Source: Chitinibacter fontanus
GTDB lineage: Bacteria > Pseudomonadota > Gammaproteobacteria > Burkholderiales > Chitinibacteraceae
DNA length: 64,000 nt
Direction of reading: 5' to 3'
NCBI RefSeq assembly: GCF_013423785.1
Contig: NZ_CP058952.1
Location: 3,561,665-3,625,664, forward strand
Part shown: piece by piece, positions 1 to 8,386 of the stretch
Position numbering within the stretch: position 1 is the stretch's first letter
How the letters are laid out: every line of letters starts with the position of its first letter
Made by a program: the position numbers and the translations under genes
Notes under the pieces: generated by a model
Told to the model about the DNA's origin: nothing
Seen by the model: the letters and a program-made list of their open reading frames with translations, nothing else
Database searches by the model: none

Positions 1-204
1 TTTCAACAAGACGGACAATTCAGTCCACAATTGAGTTGTTCGCTCAGTTGGGCCCGCAAGGAAACTATCATCACCCAGATATGGGGTGTAGTTTGCTTGG
101 ATGAAATCACGTACTTCGACTTTAGATTGCCAATCACCGGCGGCAAACCCACGCCAAGCATCTAATTGTGATTGATCCAAAGATTTATCGATTGGGGCGT
201 TCAT
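1..204 (-). CDS. pflB: Pyruvate formate-lyase (formate C-acetyltransferase), N-terminal part, cut by the window edge
   Basis: The reading frame from the ATG at 204 runs off the left edge, so only the first 68 codons are present. The N-terminal pattern WRGFAAGDWQ, VRDFIQANYTPY and SFLAGPTERTTQLW is the typical start of PflB, the glycyl-radical enzyme that cleaves pyruvate with CoA to acetyl-CoA and formate in anaerobic cytoplasm. The radical glycine and catalytic cysteines lie outside the window. A strong ribosome site (AAGGAG) sits about 7 nt before the ATG. The FNR-like sites upstream fit the known anaerobic control of the family. Confidence 0.93.
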   Translation of the reverse strand, partial: MNAPIDKSLDQSQLDAWRGFAAGDWQSKVEVRDFIQANYTPYLGDDSFLAGPTERTTQLWTELSVLLK

Positions 205-350
205 GAGAATCTCCTTGTGGCGATGTCGGCTAGACATCATGAGCCAAAACAGCTTTTGGCGTGTTTTACCATTAATCAACCCGATCGATTTGGGTCGGGC
301 GATACTAATAATGACATCAAACTATCGTAGCAATTTGCCCTGAAATAAAA

Positions 351-364
351 TTGATATAAGTCAG
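351..364. promoter_or_regulatory. Possible FNR/Anr half-conserved box upstream of pflB
   Basis: TTGATATAAGTCAG matches the FNR consensus TTGAT-N4-ATCAA at 8 of 10 informative positions. It lies about 147 bp upstream of the pflB start. On its own the match is weak; the support comes from the target gene and from an fnr gene in the same window. Confidence 0.35.
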
Positions 365-538
365 CTTTCGAGGCATGTTGTCAGCTTAAAACGCACTACA
401 TTTCCAGCGACAAACTTGAAATTACCCAGTCAGATCAATGAGATTATTCCTTAGTCATAACGCTATGATATTCCTTGTTTGCACAAGATGAAATGCAATT
501 CTAAGCATTCGCTCAGGTAAATATTAACAGCCAAAATT

Positions 539-552
539 TCGATCTAAATCAA
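539..552. promoter_or_regulatory. Possible FNR/Anr box upstream of pflB and just past the small ORF
   Basis: TCGATCTAAATCAA matches TTGAT-N4-ATCAA at 9 of 10 positions. It lies 335 bp upstream of pflB and 13 bp past the stop of the small ORF, so it is far from the pflB start. It would need a distal promoter, which is common for pfl operons. Confidence 0.4.
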
Positions 553-564
553 GGCATGTAAGAC

Positions 565-723
565 TCAGTCATCCATATCCTGATGCTCGAACAAACCGCC
601 TCCAATATGAACGATCGGATCGTTCGTATGCAGCTGGTTGTATAAGGCCTCTAATTGCTCTGGTGGCAACAGTGCCAGCAATCGGGCTATTTCGACACTA
701 ACTTGCTGGATATTCATGGACAT
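565..723 (-). CDS. Small conserved-looking hypothetical protein, 52 aa
   Basis: An ORF below the usual length cut-off starts at the ATG at 723, preceded by a near-perfect Shine-Dalgarno sequence (AAGGAGGT, 4 nt before the ATG), and stops at 565. The product begins MSMNIQQVSVEIARLLALLP, has an amphipathic helix-like N-terminal half with the motif PPEQLEALYNQL, and ends in an acidic tail (QDMDD). No signal peptide, cysteine or membrane segment is seen. The strong ribosome site is the main argument that it is real. Function unknown; it sits between the VanZ-like gene and pflB on the same strand. Confidence 0.6.
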   Translation of the reverse strand: MSMNIQQVSVEIARLLALLPPEQLEALYNQLHTNDPIVHIGGGLFEHQDMDD

Positions 724-747
724 AATGACCTCCTTGGCGTGGAATCA

Positions 748-1101
748 TTATAGAAACTGAATTTTTCTCCAAACCAAAAATCGACAAATGAGCAGACCAA
801 TGACAGCGCCAAGCGCATTGGCCAACATATCGCCAATGTCGAATGTGCGCCAAGGGGTAAATGACTGTGCAATCTCAACCCCCACCCCCATCAGGGCGGC
901 AAAAAACCACACCAAGGCATAGCGTTGCGCAACTCGAAAGGCCAAGCAAGCGAGCACCGCATAACCGAAAAAATGTTGTACTTTATCGCCATTCTCAACG
1001 ACTGCAGGTGGCGGCGAAGGCATTAATGAACCAATCCAGATGGCCAAGGCCCAAACCACTAAACAAGCCAGCTTGACCTGCTGTTGATTAAACCACTTCA
1101 T
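748..1101 (-). CDS. VanZ-like family membrane protein
   Basis: A 117-residue membrane protein with about four hydrophobic segments. The pattern GDKVQHFFGYAVLA followed by EIAQSFTPWRTFDIGDMLANALGA is the VanZ-like family signature (conserved H, E-x-x-Q and D-x-x-A-N). Biochemical roles in the family are mostly unknown outside the teicoplanin-resistance gene that named it. Its ATG overlaps the stop of the upstream Smr gene by 4 nt, so the two are very probably translationally coupled. Confidence 0.8.
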   Translation of the reverse strand: MKWFNQQQVKLACLVVWALAIWIGSLMPSPPPAVVENGDKVQHFFGYAVLACLAFRVAQRYALVWFFAALMGVGVEIAQSFTPWRTFDIGDMLANALGAVIGLLICRFLVWRKIQFL

Positions 1102-1721
1102 CGTCGCCCCCTATCTACTCGCAACAATACCAATACCGCCCCAGCACAACCTTGCGATGGTTTGGCTTGGACAAAAGCCAATACTTCATCACGCTGAACC
1201 AGCCAGTTTTTAAGTTTCAACTTTAAAATTGGAAAGCCGTCTTTTGAACTTAAGCCCTTGCCATGAATGATTCGTACGCAGCGATATTTGCGAGCTTGGC
1301 TTTGCACTAAAAAATGTGCCACTTGCTGACGGGCAGAATCGACCGTTTCACCATGCAAATCCAACTCACCATCAATGGCGAACTCTCCTTTTTTTAGCCT
1401 CTTAAGTTGCTCAAGGCGCATACCTGGCCTGCTAAAATGCAATTGTTCGCCCTCGGCAAGCTCGTCCCAAGGCCAGAAATCCGTCATATCCGCATACACA
1501 GAGCCATCTTCAATTCGCTGCTGCCGAGGCCAAGGACTTACTGGCTGAGGGGGATGCGCAAATTGCTGAATAGTTAGGGGCTTAACATCCGCCATAGCAC
1601 GCAGAAATAACTCTTTATCACTGGGCACAACCAGTTGGACTCGTGGTTTCTTGGCCGCAACAGCATCCTGTCGCAGCGATTTGCGCAATTGTTTTAATTG
1701 CTGCAGTGTTTTCTTATCCAT
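1098..1721 (-). CDS. Smr-domain protein (MutS2-related / SmrA type)
   Basis: A 207-residue protein with a basic N-terminal region (about 1-40), a variable middle, and a C-terminal Smr domain from about residue 115. The domain shows ELDLHGETVDSARQQV, RIIHGKGL and the closing GCAGAVLVLL, the characteristic H-G-K-G core. Stand-alone Smr proteins are nucleic-acid binding proteins or endonucleases. The ATG at 1721 is preferred over an in-frame TTG two codons upstream. The stop overlaps the VanZ-like start; hslR diverges from its 5' end. Confidence 0.82.
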   Translation of the reverse strand: MDKKTLQQLKQLRKSLRQDAVAAKKPRVQLVVPSDKELFLRAMADVKPLTIQQFAHPPQPVSPWPRQQRIEDGSVYADMTDFWPWDELAEGEQLHFSRPGMRLEQLKRLKKGEFAIDGELDLHGETVDSARQQVAHFLVQSQARKYRCVRIIHGKGLSSKDGFPILKLKLKNWLVQRDEVLAFVQAKPSQGCAGAVLVLLRVDRGRR

Positions 1722-1742
1722 GTGCAATCAAAGACAGATATA

Positions 1743-1748
1743 TATAAT
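1743..1748 (+). promoter_or_regulatory. Probable -10 element of hslR
   Basis: A consensus TATAAT lies 28 bp before the preferred hslR start. No strong -35 is visible at normal spacing, so this is a partial promoter call. Confidence 0.35.
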
Positions 1749-1775
1749 GGTTTTATTGCGAAAAGGAATTATGCG

Positions 1776-2171
1776 TTGCAAGACAAAATTCGATTAGATA
1801 AATGGCTGTGGGCTGCGCGCTTTTTTAAAACACGTGCAATCGCTGTAGCGGCTATTGATGCTGGGCATATTAACCTGAATGGTGAGCGGGCAAAACCTGC
1901 TCGCATATTAAAATTAGGCGACCAGCTAAAAATTCACGCTCCACATGGCAATTTTGAAGTTGAAGTCTGCGGGCTATCAGATCAGCGCCGCACGGCCGAA
2001 ATTGCACAAGCACTCTACACGGAAAGCAAGGCCAGCCAAGAGAAACGCCAGCTAGACCAATTTGCAAAAGCATTACAGCCCCAATTTGATCACCCCCAAG
2101 TCAAAGGCCGCCCGACCAAAAAATGGCGCAGAAAATTAACTGCCATTGATGCATTTGGCGAACAACACTGA
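1776..2171 (+). CDS. hslR: Ribosome-associated heat shock protein Hsp15 (S4 RNA-binding)
   Basis: A 131-residue protein close to the usual Hsp15 length. It opens with the S4 domain pattern IRLDKWLWAARFFKTRAIA and GHINLNGERAKPARILKLGD, followed by a basic C-terminal tail (KGRPTKKWRRKL). Hsp15 binds 50S subunits carrying a trapped peptidyl-tRNA and helps recycle them. The TTG at 1776 is chosen because AAGGA lies 8 nt upstream and the S4 domain starts at once; the frame stays open to an ATG at 1698, which would add 26 unrelated residues and overlap the Smr gene. Confidence 0.87.
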   Translation: MQDKIRLDKWLWAARFFKTRAIAVAAIDAGHINLNGERAKPARILKLGDQLKIHAPHGNFEVEVCGLSDQRRTAEIAQALYTESKASQEKRQLDQFAKALQPQFDHPQVKGRPTKKWRRKLTAIDAFGEQH

Positions 2172-2179
2172 GAGCACTC

Positions 2180-3442
2180 ATGCCGATCTTTACAAAGAAA
2201 CTCATCTATTTCGTCACACCCAATCTGGATGGGTTCAATGAACTAGGCCGTCAGTTACAGTTTTTTGGATTTGAATATCAGGTATTTGACCGCAATAGTG
2301 CACTGCTAGCGGCTCTCTACACCGAAAAGCCATGTATCGTTGTCATGGACGAAGTCGGCATGACGGACTCGACAGCAATCCAATGCCTGCCGTTATTAAC
2401 CAAATTATTCAATGGCCCAATATTTTTGGCCAACTTTGGCATCGACATCGGCAAACAGTTGGAGTACTTACGCTCAGGCGTAAGTGACTTTATTTCCTAC
2501 CCAATTAATTTACAAACGTTAATTGACCGTTTAGACCAACTGGAAGAGCACGAACACATCCAGCCCTACAAAGTTTTACTGGTTGATGATTCTGACACCG
2601 TTGCCAAATGGGCCAGCACCGTGCTTTCTGGGGCCGGCATGGTGGTCAAACATTTAGCGGACCCCCTTAAAGTGATCGGCTGGTTAGAGCGCTTCAACCC
2701 CGACATTTTGCTACTGGACGTCTATATGCCTCAGTGTCAGGGGGATGAAATTGCCAAATTAATTCGTCAGCGCGCGCAGTTTGACTCGATCCCAATCGTA
2801 TTTTTATCGACCGAAACTCATCGCGGCAAACAGCTTATGGCACGTAGCATGGGAGGCGACGATTTTCTGGTCAAAAACATGGATGCCGACGAACTCGTTG
2901 CCGCAGTTAGCATTACAGCCGAACGCTATCGCACCTTGCGCCGCTGGATGACGCGCGACAGCCTTACCGGCTTACTCAATCATACTAATGTTGTCGAGTC
3001 GCTAGCGCGCGAGGTTGCCCGTGCCCACAAAGAATCGCGTCAACTATCCTACGCGATGGTCGACATCGATCACTTCAAGTTAATCAATGATCAATACGGC
3101 CACTCAGTTGGTGATCGTGTCATTAAGAGCCTATCCCGACTATTAAAACAATCAATGCCCAACCCCGATGCAGTTGGTCGCTATGGCGGCGAAGAATTTG
3201 CACTGATCTGGACTGATCACACCCAAATTCGCGCCGCGCAACGCACCGATGAACTACGGGTATTATTTAATGGCCTTGCTCAATCCAATGCCGATGGGCA
3301 TTTTGTTGCAACATTTAGCGCCGGTGTTGCTCAGCTGGAGGACGGCATGAGCGCACAAGATCTAATCGATGCTGCTGACCAAGCGCTCTATCAGGCTAAA
3401 GCAGCAGGCAGAAACCAAGTCGGATTAGCCCCCAAACGCTAA
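2180..3442 (+). CDS. Response regulator with two REC domains and a GGDEF diguanylate cyclase domain
   Basis: 420 residues. An N-terminal receiver-like domain (about 7-115) looks degenerate. A second REC (about 131-245) is complete: KVLLVDDSD acidic pair, phospho-Asp in LLLDVYMP near residue 178, and the conserved Thr/Ser and Lys region. The C-terminal GGDEF domain (about 258-417) has an active GGEEF motif near 337-341, so it should make cyclic di-GMP from GTP. The RxxD inhibitory site is absent five residues before GGEEF, where PNPD is found. It lies 8 nt after hslR and is likely co-transcribed with the following genes. Confidence 0.87.
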   Translation: MPIFTKKLIYFVTPNLDGFNELGRQLQFFGFEYQVFDRNSALLAALYTEKPCIVVMDEVGMTDSTAIQCLPLLTKLFNGPIFLANFGIDIGKQLEYLRSGVSDFISYPINLQTLIDRLDQLEEHEHIQPYKVLLVDDSDTVAKWASTVLSGAGMVVKHLADPLKVIGWLERFNPDILLLDVYMPQCQGDEIAKLIRQRAQFDSIPIVFLSTETHRGKQLMARSMGGDDFLVKNMDADELVAAVSITAERYRTLRRWMTRDSLTGLLNHTNVVESLAREVARAHKESRQLSYAMVDIDHFKLINDQYGHSVGDRVIKSLSRLLKQSMPNPDAVGRYGGEEFALIWTDHTQIRAAQRTDELRVLFNGLAQSNADGHFVATFSAGVAQLEDGMSAQDLIDAADQALYQAKAAGRNQVGLAPKR

Positions 3443-3471
3443 GCGGCACAACCATCAACCACTTGATTATT

Positions 3472-5280
3472 ATGACAATAAGCTATCGCATTGCCCCTCT
3501 AGATGTCGCGGCCCACTTATTTGTAGTTGAGCTGCTAATTTCTCACCCCAACCCAGCCGGGCAACAACTGCAATTGCCGACATGGATACCCGGCAGTTAT
3601 TTAATCCGTGAGTTTGCTCGCAATATTGTTCAAATCAGCGCAACTAGCGCAGGTCAAGCAGTTGCAATCCATAAACTAGATAAATCAAGCTGGCAGCTTG
3701 CTCCCTGCGAGCAGGCGCTTACTGTGCGCTATGAAGTCTACGCCTTTGACCTCTCGGTGCGTGGCGCTTATCTGGATCAGACGCGTGCGTTCTTTAATGG
3801 AACCAGTGTTTTCCTGGCGGTAGCTGGCCAAGAGTCTACCCCCTGCCAGGTGACGATCGCAGCACAAGATTTTATCAATTACAAACACTGGCAAGTGGCT
3901 ACCGGCTTACCTGCACAAGAGCTTGATCCATCAGGTTTTGGACACTACTGTGCCGCCAACTATGACGAACTGATTGACTGCCCCGTTGAAATTAGCGACT
4001 TTGCCAGCGTTGAGTTTGAAGCCTGCGGCGTTCCTCACCGCATGGTTATTTCCGGACGCCATAAGGCGGATTTAACGCGTCTAGCACAAGACCTAAAACC
4101 AATCTGCGAATACCAAATCCGCCTGTTTGGTGAGCCAGCACCATTCAATAACTATCTATTCATGACCGTTGCTGTCGGCGATGGATATGGCGGGCTCGAG
4201 CATCGAAATTCCACAGCACTCATTTGCAATCGTGACGATTTACCCTCTGCTGGCAACAGCGAGTTGAGCAAAGGCTATCGCCAATTTCTTGGCTTATGCA
4301 GCCATGAATATTTTCATAGCTGGAATGTTAAGCGCATCAAACCCGCTGCCTATGCACCCTATCAATTGCAGCAGGAAAACTACACCAGCTTGCTTTGGGC
4401 CTTTGAAGGCATTACCTCTTATTACGACGATCTAACACTGCTACGCGCAGGGCTGATTGATACAGAGGCTTATCTAGAATTGCTCGCCCAAACCGCAACC
4501 GCAGCACAGAGAGGGTATGGCCGTCTGCGCCAGACTCTAAATGACTCCAGCATTGATACATGGGTAAAGTATTACCGTCAAGACGAGAACAGCCCTAATG
4601 AGTTAGTTAGCTACTACACCAAAGGTGCCTTAGTCGCCCTGTGCCTAGATTTGCATATTCGCCAACAAACACAAAATGCTAAATCGCTAGATGATGTCAT
4701 GCGCGCCCTCTGGCTACGCTTTGGCAAACCATTCAACACTCAGCAACTTGGCATCGGTGAGACGGAATGGGAAGCCATTGCCAGTGAAGTAACTGGTTTA
4801 AATCTTAGCGCCTTCTTTGACTTGGCCATTCGTTCAACTGGCGAGCTACCGCTCAGCAACCTGCTTGCAACACTTGGCATAGAAACACAGCTACGCATTG
4901 CTAGTAGCAACAACGACAAAGGCGGCTGGCTAAATACCGTACCCAACCCAAGCGCCAGCTGGGGTATTCGCTACAATTCCGACCCAGCGGGAATCAAAAT
5001 CAGCCATGTCTTGCGCGGCCAAGCAGCCTGCTTAGCCGGGTTATCGGCAGGCGACCTGATTATTGCCATTGACGGTCTGCGCGCCAGCACCAGCCTGCTC
5101 GAACGACTGCAACAGCAACCCGCAAACTCTACCGTTCATCACATTCATGCCTTTCGGCGCGATGAATTAATGACCTTTGCAATTGAGCCGCAAGCTGCCA
5201 TTGCCGATACTTTTGGCTTCCGAATCAGCGACAGCATAACCAACGAAAAGCGAAAATTATTAGACAGTTTCGCGTCATAA
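3472..5280 (+). CDS. M61-family glycyl aminopeptidase-like metallopeptidase with PDZ domain
   Basis: 602 residues from the ATG at 3472; a TTG three codons upstream is also possible. Zinc motif HEYFH lies near residue 280 in the context SHEYFHSWNVKRIKP, with the downstream acidic residue in WAFEGITSYYDDL, as in M61 peptidases. A C-terminal PDZ domain is marked by GDLIIAIDGLRA around residues 520-530. The family cleaves N-terminal Gly or Ala from peptides. No signal peptide is evident, so the enzyme is probably cytoplasmic. It sits between two cyclic di-GMP genes, without an obvious functional link to them. Confidence 0.88.
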   Translation: MTISYRIAPLDVAAHLFVVELLISHPNPAGQQLQLPTWIPGSYLIREFARNIVQISATSAGQAVAIHKLDKSSWQLAPCEQALTVRYEVYAFDLSVRGAYLDQTRAFFNGTSVFLAVAGQESTPCQVTIAAQDFINYKHWQVATGLPAQELDPSGFGHYCAANYDELIDCPVEISDFASVEFEACGVPHRMVISGRHKADLTRLAQDLKPICEYQIRLFGEPAPFNNYLFMTVAVGDGYGGLEHRNSTALICNRDDLPSAGNSELSKGYRQFLGLCSHEYFHSWNVKRIKPAAYAPYQLQQENYTSLLWAFEGITSYYDDLTLLRAGLIDTEAYLELLAQTATAAQRGYGRLRQTLNDSSIDTWVKYYRQDENSPNELVSYYTKGALVALCLDLHIRQQTQNAKSLDDVMRALWLRFGKPFNTQQLGIGETEWEAIASEVTGLNLSAFFDLAIRSTGELPLSNLLATLGIETQLRIASSNNDKGGWLNTVPNPSASWGIRYNSDPAGIKISHVLRGQAACLAGLSAGDLIIAIDGLRASTSLLERLQQQPANSTVHHIHAFRRDELMTFAIEPQAAIADTFGFRISDSITNEKRKLLDSFAS

Positions 5281-5334
5281 CAATTGCACTCCATGGCGAG
5301 GTGAGCTACAAAAACAGGTATCTACCTTCTAGCG

Positions 5335-7500
5335 GTGGCCAAGTTTATGCCTTCCCGCCTCGCCTATTTTGGTCTAAATATTATCCGCAGCGCCCGCACC
5401 AAGGTGCTGCTGATCTTATTCATGATCAATTTAGCGGTGTGCATTGCGCTGACAGCCAGTATTTATCGTCAGCTTTCGAATGCCCTGTTTTCTGATTTAG
5501 ATGGTCGATTACTCACCGCCGCCAGCGCCATTCCTTACATTCTACCCAACGGCTATATTGAGCAAGCTACGGCTATACCGCCCGTATTATTGGGTGACTA
5601 CCACATTAATATGCAGCGACTGCAGCAATTTGCCCAAAGTGCAGGCATGAGCTATTTATATGTGCTGGCACTCAAAAACAATGAAGTCATTTACTTGGCC
5701 GACTCTGCCACCGATACCGAAATCGCAGCCGATCGCTTTGGCCACTTCCATCAACCGTATCGCGATGCCGCCAACCTAAGTTACCGTGTACTGACTAGTG
5801 GAGAGAGTCGTTACGGACAGCTAAAAGATGACTTTGGTGATTTCCGTTCGCTATTACTATTTCACACCACATCTACAGGTCAGCGCTATCTGCTTGGCGC
5901 CGATTTAGATTCCAGTGCAGTTGAACAGCAATTACGCCGGGTATTTCTGCAAACCCTAGCCCTTGGCCTCACTTTGCTACTATTTGGCTCACTGGTTTCA
6001 TGGGTACTGGCTTCTCGCCTCACCGAACCATTACGCCGCTTTAGCAGTGCGGTTCAGCGCTTCACCTTGGGCGAGTTTGACCTAAGGATGCCGGTAAAAA
6101 CTCACGATGAACTAGGTAACCTTGCCACCGCATTTAACGCGATGGGTGATGCACTACATGCGCGCGAACATTTACTGCGCCAACTGGCATTCGTTGATCG
6201 AGTCACAGGGCTGCCGAATCGAACGCGTTTTATCGAATTGATAGAACAGCAAATTAGCAAACCAAACCCGCATTTTGCTGTGGCAATGATGAATATTGCG
6301 GATTTTCATTACGTGAATGATTGCTTTGGCTTCTCGGAAGGCGACAATGTGCTGCGCTCAGTAGCGGATCGCCTTACCTCCTTGCAACCCCACCCACTAG
6401 TAAACATTGGCAGAATTTCGGGCAATGACTTTTTGCTACTTATTCAATACCAAGACAGCAAAGAGCTGAGCGGCATAATTCGGCAAATCGAAGCTTGCCT
6501 GTCCGAAGCAATCATCATTGATGACCATCGGGTTAATTTGGCAATGCGTTTTGGTATTAGCTGCTACCCAGAACACAGCAATGATGCAGACTCACTACTA
6601 AGGCAAGCTGAAATCAGCATTTTCACAGCCAAGGAAGAATGCCAATTCTGCATCATTTACAACCCATCCCGTGAAGTAGATCGCCAAAGTCAATTTACGC
6701 TGATGGGCGACCTGCGCGAAGCAATTGAACAAAACCAGCTTGTGGTTCAATTTCAGCCCAAAATTCTGGTCGCCGACCTAAATGTACACAGTGCGGAAGC
6801 ATTAGTACGCTGGCAGCACCCCAAGCGGGGCTGGATTCCACCAAGTCTGTTTATTGCATTTGCTGAGCAATCAGGCAAATTACGAGCGATTACCGAGTGG
6901 GTCATTAAAGATGTCTTGCGTCAACAACTGCTCTGGCAAGAACAAGGGATTGATATTTGTGTATCGGTCAATGTCGGGGTTGGTGATGTGGAGGACGAAC
7001 ACTTTGTCGATTTCATTGCCAAACAAATTGACACTTTCAAAGGCCGATTAAGTCTTTGCCTTGAAATCACAGAAACTGGGGTAATGCGGCAACCCGATTT
7101 AATGCTGAAAAACCTCAATCGACTTCGCCAACTGAATATCAAACTATCGATTGATGATTTTGGCACCGGATATTCCTCATTCGCTTACTTGGCCAAAATG
7201 CCAATTAACGAGCTCAAAATTGACCAGACCTTCGTCATGGCTATGAATAGCACATTTGAAAGTATTTCAATTGTGCGCTCAATGATTGAACTCGGGCACA
7301 TATTAGGATTGAAAGTGGTCGCCGAAGGTGTTGAAACTCTGGCTTGCTGGCAAGCATTATCGGTCATGGGCTGCGATGAAATACAAGGGTATTTTATTGC
7401 CAAACCCATGGGCGCCAAGGACTTTACGGCGTGGCTGCAACGAGAACTAGCACAACTCAAACTGAGCAGCCTGCCAAATATGGCCAGTAAATTACAATAG
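5335..7500 (+). CDS. Membrane GGDEF-EAL protein (probable cyclic di-GMP phosphodiesterase)
   Basis: 721 residues from a GTG, or 717 from the ATG at 5347. Layout: transmembrane helix near 20-42, periplasmic sensor region to about 200, second transmembrane helix near 203-226, HAMP, GGDEF-like domain (about 280-440), EAL domain (about 455-705). The GGDEF signature is degenerate (SGNDF), so cyclase activity is unlikely. The EAL domain keeps EALVRW, the catalytic Glu in LEITETG, DDFGTGYSS and VAEGVET, as expected for an active phosphodiesterase. It follows the M61 gene by 54 nt. Confidence 0.88.
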   Translation: MAKFMPSRLAYFGLNIIRSARTKVLLILFMINLAVCIALTASIYRQLSNALFSDLDGRLLTAASAIPYILPNGYIEQATAIPPVLLGDYHINMQRLQQFAQSAGMSYLYVLALKNNEVIYLADSATDTEIAADRFGHFHQPYRDAANLSYRVLTSGESRYGQLKDDFGDFRSLLLFHTTSTGQRYLLGADLDSSAVEQQLRRVFLQTLALGLTLLLFGSLVSWVLASRLTEPLRRFSSAVQRFTLGEFDLRMPVKTHDELGNLATAFNAMGDALHAREHLLRQLAFVDRVTGLPNRTRFIELIEQQISKPNPHFAVAMMNIADFHYVNDCFGFSEGDNVLRSVADRLTSLQPHPLVNIGRISGNDFLLLIQYQDSKELSGIIRQIEACLSEAIIIDDHRVNLAMRFGISCYPEHSNDADSLLRQAEISIFTAKEECQFCIIYNPSREVDRQSQFTLMGDLREAIEQNQLVVQFQPKILVADLNVHSAEALVRWQHPKRGWIPPSLFIAFAEQSGKLRAITEWVIKDVLRQQLLWQEQGIDICVSVNVGVGDVEDEHFVDFIAKQIDTFKGRLSLCLEITETGVMRQPDLMLKNLNRLRQLNIKLSIDDFGTGYSSFAYLAKMPINELKIDQTFVMAMNSTFESISIVRSMIELGHILGLKVVAEGVETLACWQALSVMGCDEIQGYFIAKPMGAKDFTAWLQRELAQLKLSSLPNMASKLQ

Positions 7501-7586
7501 TGAAATTACGATGTATTACGCCGCAGAGCAAGCTGCTATTGCGCTGATAAGTTATACTCCCACCATCTATTTTTGCAGGTTTTATT

Positions 7587-8303
7587 ATGCGCACCGCCGA
7601 CCGTCAAGCTAATCAACTCCGCACCGTCAAGCTCACCCGTCACTACACCTGTCACGCCGAGGGTAGCGTATTGGTTGAATTTGGCAATACCAAAGTCATT
7701 TGCACTGCCAGCGTTGAGGAAAAAGTACCCCCTTTTCTCAAAGGTAAAGGTGAAGGCTGGGTGACCGCCGAATATGGCATGTTGCCTCGCTCTACTGGCA
7801 GCCGTATGAAACGTGAATCGGCGGCAGGCAAGCAAAGTGGCCGCACCCAAGAAATCCAGCGTTTAATTGGTCGCAGTCTGCGGGCGGTGGTTGACTTAAA
7901 AGCACTCGGCGAGCGCCAGATCACCATCGATTGCGATGTAATTCAGGCCGATGGCGGCACGCGCACGGCCAGCATCACAGGCGCTTTTGTTGCGCTCACG
8001 GACGCCATCAATACACTGATCGCCAATGGCAAACTGGAGCAAAGCCCAATCCGTGAAGCAGTGGCGGCGGTATCAGTCGGTATTGTCGGCTCAACGCCCA
8101 TGCTGGATCTGGATTACATCGAGGATTCGAACTGCGAAACCGATATGAACATTGTCATGACTGCAGCGGGCAAATTCATCGAGGTTCAAGGCACTGCCGA
8201 AGGTGAAGCGTTTAGCCGGCAAGAAATGAATCAATTACTTGAGCTAGCTGAAGCGGGCATTAAAGATTTGCTGAAACTACAGCAAGCGGCACTCTCAGTC
8301 TAA
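7587..8303 (+). CDS. rph: Ribonuclease PH
   Basis: 238 residues, the standard RNase PH length. Family motifs include the N-terminal [29 protein letters not shown], the phosphate-binding stretch SRMKRE...[18 protein letters not shown], and [16 protein letters not shown]. The enzyme trims tRNA 3' ends phosphorolytically in the cytoplasm. A TATACT sequence about 29 bp before the ATG is a plausible -10. The gene runs toward kup, with an inverted repeat between the two stops. Confidence 0.96.
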   Translation: MRTADRQANQLRTVKLTRHYTCHAEGSVLVEFGNTKVICTASVEEKVPPFLKGKGEGWVTAEYGMLPRSTGSRMKRESAAGKQSGRTQEIQRLIGRSLRAVVDLKALGERQITIDCDVIQADGGTRTASITGAFVALTDAINTLIANGKLEQSPIREAVAAVSVGIVGSTPMLDLDYIEDSNCETDMNIVMTAAGKFIEVQGTAEGEAFSRQEMNQLLELAEAGIKDLLKLQQAALSV

Positions 8304-8311
8304 ATAACACA

Positions 8312-8346
8312 AGCACATCCGACCATGATGCACGGGCGGATGTGCT
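8312..8346. terminator. Hairpin between convergent rph and kup
   Basis: A perfect 10-bp inverted repeat, AGCACATCCG and CGGATGTGCT, with a 15-nt loop lies between the two converging stop codons. There is no T-run on either side, so it is a weak intrinsic terminator or a 3'-end stabiliser shared by both genes. Confidence 0.45.
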
Positions 8347-8386
8347 AATCGCGGATTTACAACCCAGAATAGCAATCAGTAAAGCC

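Larger units (their letters stand above)
205..564. other. Intergenic region upstream of pflB
   Basis: There is no credible coding ORF in these 360 bp. The stretch is AT-rich and is the probable pflB promoter region. It holds two FNR/Anr-like sites, listed separately. No clear intrinsic terminator was found for the small ORF that lies upstream. Confidence 0.6.

Noticed and set aside
5301..5495. Small ORF overlapping the start of the GGDEF-EAL gene
   Set aside because: It is in another frame of the membrane sensor gene and lacks a ribosome site.
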